From contig NZ_BCAG01000006.1 in NCBI RefSeq assembly GCF_001293685.1, positions 682,001-746,000 of the forward strand: DNA of 64,000 nucleotides. Reading direction: 5' to 3'. Under the pieces are notes generated by a model. That model ran no database searches. It was not told where the DNA came from and saw only the letters and a program-made list of their open reading frames with translations. The DNA is from Desulfatitalea tepidiphila. Its GTDB lineage: Bacteria; Desulfobacterota; Desulfobacteria; Desulfobacterales; Desulfosarcinaceae. The position numbers and the translations under genes are program-made. Below are positions 36,723-45,467 of this stretch, piece by piece; position 1 is the first letter of the stretch; every line of letters starts with the position of its first letter.

Positions 36723-36770
36723 AAAAAAACACCGCGCGTTGCCCGGCCGGGCAACGCGCGGTGTATATCC
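36723..36770 (-). terminator. terminator with a perfect 36-bp palindrome
   Basis: Bases 36729-36764 form a perfect palindrome of 18-bp arms without a spacer, centred at 36746/36747. On the minus strand it is followed by seven T, so it ends the glutamate-synthase-like transcript. On the plus strand it may also stop flgM. Confidence 0.85.
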
Positions 36771-36786
36771 ATCCAGCCGAGCCAGG

Positions 36787-38424
36787 TTATCTTGCGAGGA
36801 TCTTCCTGGCGAATTCGTCGTTGACATCCGAACAATGCGCAATTCCGGTCTCGCGAGCCGTTTCGCGGTTGGCCGCAAAAATATCGGTGCGACGAATCTG
36901 GTTCAATGAGAATTTGCGTGCGCCGGCCATCAACTGCTGCAATCCGCAGGAGAGCTTGTCGGCCAGAGTCCAAAAGGCCATGGCACCGTACGGAATCTTT
37001 TTCATTTCGTCCTTGCCGATCTTCTTCTGGATATCGAAGTAGCTGGCAAAAATCTCGTCTGGCGTTGCGCCGATGTCGGTCACGCTCTTTGGCAGGCGAT
37101 CCCAGTTGCCGCTCACCGCGGCCTTGCGTTCCGGATGAAGCGCCCCCTCGATATTGGCCCCCAGATACCCGGGAATCATCACGGCCCGGCCCATGCAGAC
37201 CATCTTGGTATAGGGTGCTCCCAGGGCCAGGGCCTTGAAGATGCTGTCTTCCAGGGCAAATCCGCCGGCAAAGGAGAGATCCACCACCCGCTGACCCTTG
37301 GCCGCCAGGATGCTGGCGTATTCATGGGCCTTTGCATGCAGGAGGATGGAGGGCACGCCCCAGCTCTGCATCATGTTCCAGGGACTCATTCCCGTGCCAC
37401 CGCCCGATCCGTCGATGGTCAGAAGATCCAGTTTGGCGTCGGAGGCGAATTTGATGGCCATGGCCAACTCCTCCATGCCGTAAGATCCGGTCTTCAAGGA
37501 GATCCGTTTAAAACCCAGGCTGCGCAGGTATTCCACCGTTTTCATGAAATCTTCGCGCACCAGATCCACGCTGTCCAGGTTGGTGCCGCCCAGGCGGCTG
37601 TGGCGTGCGAACGAGCGGATGGCTCCCTTTTCAAAGGCCTCTTGCACTTCGGGCAATTCGGGGTTCGGATCGACCACGTAACCGCGCTTTTTCAGGAAAA
37701 GGGCGTAGTCGATGCTGGTGACCTGGATCTCACCGCCGATATCCTTTGCGCCCTGCCCCCATTTGAGTTCGATGATGCACTTGTCACCATACTTTTCGGC
37801 CACATACTCGGCCACGCCGTTGCGGGTGTCCTCCACGTTCATCTGGACAAAAATGCCCCCAAAACCGTCGAAATAGCGCAAGTAGATATCGATGCGCCGA
37901 TCCAGCTCAGGAGCCTTGGAGATCTTTCCTTTCTTGATTTCAGAAGCGCGGTCCACACCGACCACGTTCTCTCCGATGACAATGGGCATTCCCACCAGGG
38001 CACCACCCACGGCAAAGGAATCCCAATACTTGGCCGCGATGAAGGTGGAGCCCAGGGCGCCGGTCATCAAGGGAATTCGCGCCTTCGTCTTGATTTCGTT
38101 GCCGAATTCGGCGGTCAGATCGACATTGGGAAAAATGCAATCATCGGGATCCTTGGACAGGGTGTCTTTGATCCCATGCGCACCGTAGGCATATCCCTGG
38201 ATGCGCAGAGCGTTATAAGAGACGCCCACATGGGTTGTGTTGTTGGCACCCGCCGTGACCAAACCGAAATCCCGGGGGTAGAGCAGCTTGCGGCCCACCA
38301 GGCTGGAGAGCCAGGTTTCGCATTTGCCTTCGCAATCGGCACGGCACAGGGTGCACAAGCCGGATTCGGCCACATTGCCCCGGTTCACGGTCCCGAGCAC
38401 ATCATTTCTTTTGTCAAATCGCAT
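36787..38424 (-). CDS. FMN-binding glutamate synthase family protein
   Basis: 545 residues corresponding to the FMN/Fe-S synthase domain of GltB without amidotransferase or GXGXG domains. N-terminus with a Cys cluster (CTLCRADCEGKCE), then a TIM-barrel: VQMNVEDTRNG, IELKWGQGAKDIGGEI, RHSRLGGTNLDSVDL, and the conserved LLTIDGSGGGTGMSPWNMMQ with FAGGFALEDSIFKALALGA. Archaeal and sulfate-reducer proteins of this type may make glutamate with another ammonia source or serve a different FMN reaction. GAAGGAG precedes the ATG. Monocistronic. Confidence 0.86.
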   Translation of the reverse strand: MRFDKRNDVLGTVNRGNVAESGLCTLCRADCEGKCETWLSSLVGRKLLYPRDFGLVTAGANNTTHVGVSYNALRIQGYAYGAHGIKDTLSKDPDDCIFPNVDLTAEFGNEIKTKARIPLMTGALGSTFIAAKYWDSFAVGGALVGMPIVIGENVVGVDRASEIKKGKISKAPELDRRIDIYLRYFDGFGGIFVQMNVEDTRNGVAEYVAEKYGDKCIIELKWGQGAKDIGGEIQVTSIDYALFLKKRGYVVDPNPELPEVQEAFEKGAIRSFARHSRLGGTNLDSVDLVREDFMKTVEYLRSLGFKRISLKTGSYGMEELAMAIKFASDAKLDLLTIDGSGGGTGMSPWNMMQSWGVPSILLHAKAHEYASILAAKGQRVVDLSFAGGFALEDSIFKALALGAPYTKMVCMGRAVMIPGYLGANIEGALHPERKAAVSGNWDRLPKSVTDIGATPDEIFASYFDIQKKIGKDEMKKIPYGAMAFWTLADKLSCGLQQLMAGARKFSLNQIRRTDIFAANRETARETGIAHCSDVNDEFARKILAR

Positions 38425-38534
38425 GGTTTATTCTCCTTCTCTCTGCAATAATAAATTGTTGATACCTCAAAGCCTTCCGGCTCGAATAACAAGTGGACTG
38501 GAGGATGCCGGTTGGATTCAGCCGCCCAACAGAC

Positions 38535-38590
38535 AAAAAAAGGCATCTGCCTCTCGATACGAGAGCACGCAGACGCCTTTGTCTTTTATT
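38535..38590 (-). terminator. terminator-like hairpin in the leader of the glutamate-synthase-like gene
   Basis: AAAGGCATCTGC/GCAGACGCCTTT with one mismatch encloses a second stem CTCTCG-ATA-CGAGAG. On the minus strand T7 follows, 110 bases before the ATG at 38424. That placement suggests an attenuator or the end of an upstream transcript. Confidence 0.55.
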
Positions 38591-38770
38591 GGTAATTTTT
38601 AGCGCACGCCGATGTGCGGCATCGATCTAATGAAACTGCCGACCGGTCTCCATTGACCGGCCACTAAACAATGTCAGCCATATTTAGTTTCACTTAATTC
38701 GTTAGTCAAGAAAAAAGACCCACGCGGGCCTCGATGGATCGAAATAATAAAAGGGCTTCAAAATCTATCC

Positions 38771-39120
38771 GTTGTGGATGGGCACTAGTCAGGGATTCTA
38801 ACTGAACTCGATTCAGTAGACCCGGCGTGTGTGGGACAGGTGGCCGATGCCACACGCCAAGCGGTCAAGTGCCGGCAAAATGCACGGCGGGCGGCCCAGA
38901 AACTCGCTGTGCACAAACAGTCTGGGCCGCTTGTCCGCCGTTTGCATTTAACTGGCGCTAAGACCGCAGGCTCACGTGGCCCTGGCCACCTGCCCCACCC
39001 ACGCCTGCCATCTCCATTGCCATGCGAATTTTTGTATCAAAAAACTTTGGAAGACGCGCCCTTCAAGGTGAATCGCATTCAGTTAGAACTGCTGGGCAAT
39101 AGTCAGTGTCCGTCCACAAA
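38771..39120. repeat. long imperfect palindrome (MITE-like element A)
   Basis: About 350 bases that fold back on themselves along nearly the full length. The centre has perfect arms GCGGCCCAGA (38891-38900) and TCTGGGCCGC (38921-38930). Outwards, CGGCGG, TGC/GCA, GCGGTC/GACCGC, CAGGTGG/CCACCTG and TTCTAACTGAA/TTCAGTTAGAA pair in order. The outer ends carry TGTGGATGGGCACT (from 38773) and its near-complement AGTGTCCGTCCACA (39105-39118). No ORF with family features. A half copy lies at 45.3 kb. Confidence 0.75.
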
Positions 39121-39250
39121 TAGGCAAATTTGGTCGAGATCAAGGCGCACGAAAAATTTAACCGCAGGCATATAGTTTATTTTCCGAGGATTAAATCTTT
39201 CGTGCAACGCCGATATCGGGCAAATTGGACATTTGTGGATGGACACTGGT
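39105..39250. repeat. second imperfect palindrome (element B) abutting element A
   Basis: Ends CAGTGTCCGTCCACAAAT (39104-39121) and ATTTGTGGATGGACACTG (39231-39248) are inverted. Inside, CACGAAAAATTTAACC pairs with GGATTAAATCTTTCGTG, and CAAATTTG/CAAATTGG-type tracts pair too. It shares its left boundary motif with element A and ends at the stop codon of the GAF-ANTAR gene, so it could also act as a 3' hairpin for it. Confidence 0.7.
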
Positions 39251-39972
39251 TAGGTATCGGTGTTCAGCTCCTCTGACAGCATCACCGCTTCGGCCACCCG
39301 ACGCATGGATTTTCGCGAATCCATACTTTTCTTGCGCAACCAGCGATAGGCCTCGTCCCCCTGTATATTCATACGCTGCATGAGAATCTCTTTGGCGCGT
39401 TCCACCAGTTTGCGGGTTTCGAGCTCCTCCTGGATCACCTGGGTCTTGACCATCAGTTCGGTATTTAAAATGGCCACCGCAGCCTGGTTGGCCACCGCGG
39501 TCAGAAGATTGACTTCGGTCTTGGAAAAATCGTAGGCCTCCATGGTAAAACAGTTGAGCACGCCGATGACCTTGTCGTTTTTGAGCATCAAGGGGACTCC
39601 CACCATGGAGACCAAACCCATTTGCCGCGCCATCTCCTTTTCCTTAAACCGGCGGTTTCGCAGAACGTTTTTGATGATCAGCGGCTTGCGATGGGTGGCC
39701 ACATGGCCAACGACCCCCTCGTCCAGATTGAGACTGCGATCCTTGACATATTCGGGCGCGATGGCCTGGGTGGCTTTCAGGCGGATTTTGGGTGGCGCCA
39801 CCGTTTCATCGATCAGCCACAGGGAACAGATATCCACCCCGGTCACCTTGGCGGTCACCATGACGATAAGCTTGAGCAAGTCCTCGAGATATAGATCCGA
39901 GGTGATGGCATGGCTGATGTCGCTCAATGCCTGTATATAATCATCGTAGGTTTGGCTGAGGATTTTATCCAT
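39250..39972 (-). CDS. GAF-ANTAR regulator
   Basis: 240 residues. Residues about 25-175 form a GAF domain (DLLKLIVMVTAKVTGVDICS; GVVGHVATHRKPLIIKNVLR; MVGVPLMLKNDKVIGVLNCF). The C-terminal 55 residues (LVERAKEILMQRMNIQGDEA, YRWLRKKSMDSRKSMRRVAE) match the ANTAR RNA-binding domain, which acts by antitermination at paired hairpins. No kinase is adjacent, so it probably senses a small ligand through GAF. Its target leaders are not known; none was found beside it with certainty. Confidence 0.85.
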   Translation of the reverse strand: MDKILSQTYDDYIQALSDISHAITSDLYLEDLLKLIVMVTAKVTGVDICSLWLIDETVAPPKIRLKATQAIAPEYVKDRSLNLDEGVVGHVATHRKPLIIKNVLRNRRFKEKEMARQMGLVSMVGVPLMLKNDKVIGVLNCFTMEAYDFSKTEVNLLTAVANQAAVAILNTELMVKTQVIQEELETRKLVERAKEILMQRMNIQGDEAYRWLRKKSMDSRKSMRRVAEAVMLSEELNTDT

Positions 39973-40172
39973 TTATGTGAAAATCGCTTCCATGTCCGTT
40001 GCGGTTATGTCAAAAAGGGTTAAAATAATAGTATCGTTCAAATTTGTTTTAGAAATGCACTATATTCGGAAACAAATATAAAATTCAAGGGGCAAGCCGT
40101 CGTCTTGCCATCGTTCGCCTTGCTCCCTCGAAAGTGCTCCCTAAAATAGATCGTCAGCAAGAGGAAACGACC

Positions 40173-40694
40173 ATGGCCAAACGGGTTTTGATCATCATCG
40201 ACATGCTCAATGATTTCATTCAGAGCGAAGGTGCCCTCTATTGTGGTGCATCGGCCCGGGACATCGTTCCCTTCATCAGGGAACGGCTGGCCGATTATCG
40301 CCGCTCCGACGATCCGGTGATTTACCTTCAAGATGCCCATGCCCCGGACGACAAGGAATTCGAGCGCTTTCCACAACACTGTGTGGCCGGCACCTGGGGC
40401 AGCCGCATTATCGATGAACTGGCCCCCCGGGAGGGTGAGACGATCATTTCCAAAACCCGTTACAGCGGCTTCTATGGTACCGATCTGGACCGCATCTTGT
40501 CGGCGATCCAGCCCGAAAAGGTCGAGGTGGTGGGCGTGTGCACGTCCATCTGTGTCATGGATACCGTCGGTGGACTCGCCAATCGAGACTATGCCGTGCG
40601 GGTTCCGGAGGCGGGTGTGGCCGATTTCGATGCAAACTTCCATGATTTCGCGCTCAATCGCATGAAACAGCTCTACGGAGCCGACATTTCATAA
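40173..40694 (+). CDS. pncA: isochorismatase-family hydrolase, probable nicotinamidase
   Basis: 173 residues: IIIDMLNDFIQ with catalytic Asp, the basic region SKTRYSGFYGTDLD with the catalytic Lys, and VVGVCTSICVMDTVG with the nucleophilic Cys. The next gene, nicotinate phosphoribosyltransferase, starts nine bases later, supporting nicotinamide to nicotinate conversion for NAD salvage. Start 40173 (MAKRVLII) follows GAGGAAA. Confidence 0.85.
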   Translation: MAKRVLIIIDMLNDFIQSEGALYCGASARDIVPFIRERLADYRRSDDPVIYLQDAHAPDDKEFERFPQHCVAGTWGSRIIDELAPREGETIISKTRYSGFYGTDLDRILSAIQPEKVEVVGVCTSICVMDTVGGLANRDYAVRVPEAGVADFDANFHDFALNRMKQLYGADIS

Positions 40695-40703
40695 GAGACC
40701 CCC

Positions 40704-42032
40704 ATGACACCATCGAGCCCGATGCTCACCGATTTGTATGAACTGACCATGTCGGCCGCCTATTTTCAAAGCGGCGTCAAGGGAAAGGGAACCTTTTCCC
40801 TGTTCACGCGCAAGGATCCTCACCGGGGTTTCTATGTGGCTGCGGGTATACAAAACGCCTTGGATTTTCTTGAGAGTCTTCATTTCGAAGATCAGGATAT
40901 CGCCTATCTGTCCGACCTGAAACTCTTTTCAGACGACTTTTTAAATTTCCTGGCCGGCATGCGCTTCAACGGTGAAGTGTGGGCGCTGGCGGAAGGCACA
41001 CCTTTCTTTGCCGATGAACCGATCATGGAGGTAACGGCGCCGATCATAGAGAGCCAACTGGTCGAGACCTATCTGATCAACGCCGTCGGGTTGGCCACCA
41101 TGATCGCCACCAAGGGGGCCCGCTGCGTCCATGTGGCCCAGGGGAGAGGTCTCATCGATTTTTCCCTGCGCCGCACCCAGGGCACGGATGCCGGCATGAC
41201 CGTCGCACGCAGCACTTATCTTTCCGGATTCGATGCGACCAGCAATGTACTCGCTGGTCAGCGATATGGGATTCCGGTGTCCGGCACCATGGCCCACTCG
41301 TTTGTCCAGGCGTTTCCTAACGAAATCGATGCCTTTCGCACATATGCGCGGCTGTTTCCCGAAAAAACCATCCTGCTGATCGACACGTATGACACCGTTC
41401 AGGGGGCCCATCTCGCCGTCGAGGTAGCCCATGAGATGAGAGCGAAAGGGAGCCAACTCAAGGGAGTCCGTCTGGATAGCGGCGATATGATCGATTTGAG
41501 CCGCCAGGTGCGCCGCATTCTCGATGACGGCGGCTGCCGGGAGGTTCAGATTTTTGCCAGCGGTGGGTTCGACGAATTCGGTCTGGCCGAGGCCCTGGCC
41601 CAGGGTGCCCCCATAGACGCTTTCGGCGTGGGAACCAAGGTCGGCGTGTCGGCCGATTCCCCCTACATGGATCTGGTCTACAAGCTGGTTCAAATCGATG
41701 AGCGGCCGGTACGCAAACTGTCCACAGGAAAAGTGACCCTGGCTGGTCAAAAACAGGTCTATCGTCGTTTTTCGAGCGAGACGGGCCAAATGGTCGAGGA
41801 CATTATCGCGAAACGCGGCGAAACCATTGAGGACGCCGAACCCTTGCTGGCGCCCATGATGCGATCGGGTCGCCGTCTTGCGGCCCAACCGAGCCTGTCC
41901 CAGATCCGTGACCGCTTCCAGCGCCAATTCAAGGCAATTCCCGATGCCTTCAAGGCTCTCGAGGCACCGGCGAGATTTCCCGTGCGGGTCAGCAAGCAGC
42001 TGGCCGCTTTGCAACAGCAGATCCATCACTAG
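40704..42032 (+). CDS. pncB: nicotinate phosphoribosyltransferase
   Basis: Forms nicotinate mononucleotide in NAD salvage. 442 residues. Evidence: MLTDLYELTMSAAYFQSG at the N-terminus, FSLRRTQGTDAGM, the catalytic-His region GTMAHSFVQAF, VRLDSGDMIDLSRQVR and GVGTKVGVSAD, the phosphate-binding loop. Operon with the nicotinamidase. Confidence 0.93.
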   Translation: MTPSSPMLTDLYELTMSAAYFQSGVKGKGTFSLFTRKDPHRGFYVAAGIQNALDFLESLHFEDQDIAYLSDLKLFSDDFLNFLAGMRFNGEVWALAEGTPFFADEPIMEVTAPIIESQLVETYLINAVGLATMIATKGARCVHVAQGRGLIDFSLRRTQGTDAGMTVARSTYLSGFDATSNVLAGQRYGIPVSGTMAHSFVQAFPNEIDAFRTYARLFPEKTILLIDTYDTVQGAHLAVEVAHEMRAKGSQLKGVRLDSGDMIDLSRQVRRILDDGGCREVQIFASGGFDEFGLAEALAQGAPIDAFGVGTKVGVSADSPYMDLVYKLVQIDERPVRKLSTGKVTLAGQKQVYRRFSSETGQMVEDIIAKRGETIEDAEPLLAPMMRSGRRLAAQPSLSQIRDRFQRQFKAIPDAFKALEAPARFPVRVSKQLAALQQQIHH

Positions 42033-42037
42033 CGAAT

Positions 42038-42078
42038 AAAAAAATCGGCCGGGGGCTTTTTCAACCCGCCGGCCGAGG
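42038..42078 (-). terminator. terminator of the hsp20 gene
   Basis: TCGGCCGG (42045-42052) pairs with CCGGCCGA (42069-42076), with inner GGG/CCC. On the minus strand T7 follows. It also lies just after the pncB stop. Confidence 0.8.
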
Positions 42079-42121
42079 CATGTTATGCCGCTTATCGCCC
42101 CCCTGTCAGGCCATCAACAGA

Positions 42122-42565
42122 TCAATGAACCGTTATCTGTTTGGGCTTACGGTCTTCAGGCTTGGGTACCTCAATGGTCAGCACGCCATCCTTGAATTGC
42201 GCTTTGACGGATTCAGGATCCACATCCGCAGGCAGTGCAAACGAACGTTCAAACCGCCCGTGCACGCGCTCCTTTCGATAGTAATTTTCCTCTTTCACCT
42301 CGTTTTCCGAGGAACGTTCGCCCTTCAGCGTCAATGTGCGCCCCTGAATATCGACTGCGATCTTATCTTTGTCCACGCCGGGCAATTCGGCTTTCACGAC
42401 GATGGCATCATCGTTTTCATATACATCCACCGCTGGATTCCAGTTCCACAGGCTTTCTCGGCTGGCCGAAGTCGGGCCAGACGCGAAAAATTGATCCCAC
42501 AATGAATTGAAGCGGCTGTAAGCGTTGAACAAATCTATTGTGGGGGTCCATTTCATCAGTTCCAT
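42122..42565 (-). CDS. hsp20: Hsp20-family small heat shock protein
   Basis: ATP-independent holdase of 147 residues with an alpha-crystallin domain: NPAVDVYENDDAIVVKAELP, then DIQGRTLTLKGERSSE and the C-terminal FKDGVLTIEVPK. The start at 42565 (MELMKW) is chosen because AGGAGG lies upstream; an in-frame GTG lies two codons before. No CIRCE element was seen. Single gene with its own terminator. Confidence 0.93.
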   Translation of the reverse strand: MELMKWTPTIDLFNAYSRFNSLWDQFFASGPTSASRESLWNWNPAVDVYENDDAIVVKAELPGVDKDKIAVDIQGRTLTLKGERSSENEVKEENYYRKERVHGRFERSFALPADVDPESVKAQFKDGVLTIEVPKPEDRKPKQITVH

Positions 42566-42740
42566 AAGCACACCTCCTGTTCACCTTAATTAGAAACTCA
42601 CAGGGTCTTTTTTGTCACCCGTTTTACCTAAAAAATAAACAAGAGTAGTGTCATGTCAATAAAATTGCATTACTTTTTTAGTGTAAAAATATTAGTAATG
42701 AACCATTGCCGCCAGTTTACCGGCCACTCCACCAAGAACA

Positions 42741-42775
42741 CAAAACGGCCATCCGGAAACCGGATGGCCGTCGAA
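42741..42775 (-). terminator. terminator of the nfnAB operon
   Basis: ACGGCCATCCGG (42745-42756) and CCGGATGGCCGT (42760-42771) form a perfect 12-bp stem with loop AAA. On the minus strand TTTTG follows, 20 bases past the nfnB stop. Confidence 0.75.
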
Positions 42776-42794
42776 CGCCAGAAATCTCTTAGGA

Positions 42795-44198
42795 CTACCA
42801 CCCCAAGGTCAAATAGCTGTGCATCGAATTGGCGGACGCACGCCCCGCCCCCATGGCCAGGATGACGGTGGCTGCGCCGGTGACGATATCCCCACCGGCC
42901 CAAACGCCTCTTTTCGAGGTCTTGCCAGTCTCCTGTTCGGTGACGATATAGCCCCATTTATTAAGGGCCAGATCGGGTGTGGATTGGGTCAGCAACGGGT
43001 TGGCCCCGGAACCGACCGCCACGATCACCAAATCGGTCTCCATTTCAAATTCCGATCCCTTGATCGGTATGGGCCGACGGCGCCCCGAGTCATCGGGTTC
43101 ACCCAGCTCCATCTTCAGGCAGCGCATTCCCGTAAGACGCCCGCTGGCATCGCCCAGATATTCGACAGGGTTGGTGAGCAGGAAAAATTCGATGCCCTCT
43201 TCTTCGGCATGGTGGATTTCCGCTTTACGGGCCGGCATCTCTTCCCGGGAACGGCGATAGACGATGCGAACCGTATCAGCGCCCAGGCGCATGGCCGTGC
43301 GGGCCGAGTCCATGGCCACATTGCCGGCACCCAGCACGACCACGTTTTTTCCCAGGGGAATCGGTGTGTCCACGTCTGGGAATTTATAGGCCTTCATGAG
43401 GTTGGCCCGGGTTAGGTATTCGTTGGCCGAAAGGATGCCGATCAGGTTTTCACCGGGAATATTCATGAAACGCGGCAGGCCCGCACCGACCCCCAGATAA
43501 ATGGCATCGTAGCCCTGCTCGAACAATTCGTCCAGGGAAACGGTGCGACCGACGACGGTGTCGCATTGCACCTTGACACCCAATCGTTCGAGAAAATTGA
43601 CCTCCTGGGCTACGATGGCCTTGGGGAGCCTGAATTCGGGAATGCCGTAAACCAGCACACCGCCGGGTTTATGAAATGCTTCCATGACGGTGACATCGTG
43701 CCCCTTGAGAATCAAATCACCGGCCACGGTCAATCCTGACGGGCCGGAGCCCACCACGGCGACTCGCTTGCCGGTGGAAGCCGCTTTTGGCGGTAATGCG
43801 CCCGTCCCGTGCTCCCGTTCGTAATCGGCGCAGAAGCGTTCCAGGTTGCCGATGGCGATCGGCTTTCCCTTCTTGGCCATGACGCAATTGCCTTCACATT
43901 GGATCTCCTGGGGACATACTCGTCCACAGACCGCCGGAAGGGCGTTGCGGGTCCAAATATGCCGAATCGCACCGGTCAGGTCACCCTCGGTGATCAAATG
44001 GATGAAACCGGGGATGTCCACCCCTACGGGGCAGCCGGTCACACATCCCGGCTTTTTACATTGAATACATCGGGCCGCCTCTTCCTGGGCCATCTTCACG
44101 GTGTAGCCGGTGGGGACTTCATCAAAATTGCGTTTGCGAATTTCAGGGGCCTGTTCGGGCATGGGTACGCGGCCGGTTTGCTCAGTTTTTTCCGCCAT
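42795..44198 (-). CDS. nfnB: NADPH-dependent glutamate synthase-like / NfnB subunit
   Basis: 467 residues: an N-terminal domain with two 4Fe-4S motifs (CIQCKKPGCVTGCPV; CGRVCPQEIQCEGNC), FAD motif VVGSGPSGLTVAGDLILKGH and NADPH motif VVLGAGNVAMDSARTAMRLG. With the preceding gene this is the NfnAB electron-bifurcating transhydrogenase (NADH-dependent reduced ferredoxin:NADP+ oxidoreductase), also called SudA. It balances NADH, NADPH and ferredoxin in anaerobes. AGGAGG precedes the ATG. Confidence 0.9.
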   Translation of the reverse strand: MAEKTEQTGRVPMPEQAPEIRKRNFDEVPTGYTVKMAQEEAARCIQCKKPGCVTGCPVGVDIPGFIHLITEGDLTGAIRHIWTRNALPAVCGRVCPQEIQCEGNCVMAKKGKPIAIGNLERFCADYEREHGTGALPPKAASTGKRVAVVGSGPSGLTVAGDLILKGHDVTVMEAFHKPGGVLVYGIPEFRLPKAIVAQEVNFLERLGVKVQCDTVVGRTVSLDELFEQGYDAIYLGVGAGLPRFMNIPGENLIGILSANEYLTRANLMKAYKFPDVDTPIPLGKNVVVLGAGNVAMDSARTAMRLGADTVRIVYRRSREEMPARKAEIHHAEEEGIEFFLLTNPVEYLGDASGRLTGMRCLKMELGEPDDSGRRRPIPIKGSEFEMETDLVIVAVGSGANPLLTQSTPDLALNKWGYIVTEQETGKTSKRGVWAGGDIVTGAATVILAMGAGRASANSMHSYLTLGW

Positions 44199-44314
44199 GA
44201 CACCTCCTGTTCGGGAAACATCAGCCTGCAGCTGCAGTTATAAATCGTCGCAAGAGCCGCTGGGATGCCGGCTTTATAAATATCGGCACCGCAGCAACAT
44301 CATCGCTCGCCTGT

Positions 44315-45145
44315 TCAATCCGTGAGTCGGCAGTAATCTTCGTAGCAGTGCTTCTCTTCTTCGCAGTACGCCTTCAGGCGCAGCATCAACTCATCGAAGT
44401 TGACCTGATGGCCGTCAAACTCAGGCCCATCCACACAGGCAAACTTGGTCTTTTGGCCCACCGTGACCCGGCATCCGCCGCACATCCCGGTGCCGTCGAT
44501 CATGATCGGATTGAGGCTGACCAGGGTGGGAACATTAAAAGCCTTGGTGATGTTGCAAACCGCCTTCATCATGGGCACGGGACCGATGGCGACGGCCTGC
44601 TGAACGGTCTCTTTCTTGAGTATCTCCTCGACCACTTGGGTGACAAATCCGTGATGTCCATATGAACCGTCATCGGTGCAGACGTGCAGGGTGGTGGATG
44701 CGGCGCGCATCTCGTCTTCGAGGATCAACAAGTCTTTGTTTCGGGCACCGATCACGCAGGTGACGTGATTCCCAGCCTGCTTCAGAGCCCGCGTGATGGG
44801 ATGGAGAACGGCCACCCCGGTCCCGCCGCCCACGCACAGCACGTTGCCCACCTTTTCGATATGGGTTGGGCGTCCCAGGGGGCCGATGACGTCTTGATAC
44901 CCCTCGCCCTCTTTGAGATCACGGAAAAGCGCCGTGGATTTCCCGACTACCATGTAAATCACCGTTATAGTACCCTTTTTGGGATCGCTATCGGCCATGG
45001 TCAATGGAATCCGCTCTCCGGTTTCATTGGCCTTGAGGATCACAAACTGTCCCGGCTTTGCCTTGTTTGCAATCAAAGGTGCTTCAATTTCATTGAGAAC
45101 TACCGTTCCTTTAGCCATCTCTTGGCGACGCAGGATCTTAAACAT
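44315..45145 (-). CDS. nfnA: NfnA-type ferredoxin-NADP reductase subunit
   Basis: 276 residues: FAD-binding domain (KPGQFVILKANETGERIPLT), NAD-binding domain (VLCVGGGTGVAVLHPITRAL; AIGPVPMMKAV) and a C-terminal 2Fe-2S site (MIDGTGMCGGCRVTVGQKTK, FACVDGPEFDGH). Pairs with nfnB. GGAGGG precedes the ATG at 45145; a copy of a palindromic repeat lies upstream. Confidence 0.9.
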   Translation of the reverse strand: MFKILRRQEMAKGTVVLNEIEAPLIANKAKPGQFVILKANETGERIPLTMADSDPKKGTITVIYMVVGKSTALFRDLKEGEGYQDVIGPLGRPTHIEKVGNVLCVGGGTGVAVLHPITRALKQAGNHVTCVIGARNKDLLILEDEMRAASTTLHVCTDDGSYGHHGFVTQVVEEILKKETVQQAVAIGPVPMMKAVCNITKAFNVPTLVSLNPIMIDGTGMCGGCRVTVGQKTKFACVDGPEFDGHQVNFDELMLRLKAYCEEEKHCYEDYCRLTD

Positions 45146-45254
45146 AATCCCTCCTTTGGTATTACCATCGATTCAAAAATTCCATAGCGCCTTTTAATCA
45201 AAAAGAAAAGCATAGATAAGGGTTTTTAAAGAATAACCGGTACTACCAATTTGG

Positions 45255-45372
45255 GCGGAGTTGAAGAGCGCGCCCGCCAACCACCGGCACTTGACCGCTT
45301 GACTTGTGGCGTCGGCCACCTGCTCCTTCCACGCCGGGTTTAATGAATAGCATTCAGTTCGAATCGCTGAGG
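45255..45372 (-). repeat. half copy of palindromic element A
   Basis: The reverse complement of 45279-45366 aligns with 38795-38874: TTC(T/G)AACTGAA, ACCCGGCGTG, CAGGTGGCCGA(T/C)GCCACA and AAGCGGTCAAGTGCCGG are shared. The second arm is missing. It sits in the divergent nfnA/tatD promoter region. Confidence 0.75.
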
Positions 45373-45467
45373 CTTGACGGAGCAGGTTGATTCAAATCGT
45401 GTTCAATGGTATCCGATGGCGGGTTTGCAGAGAAGAGGCTCACAATTTTAATATCCGTAGAGAAACG

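Noticed and set aside
38831-39175. 114-residue ORF inside the palindromic element
   Set aside because: Composition follows the inverted repeat; no ribosome site and no family motif.
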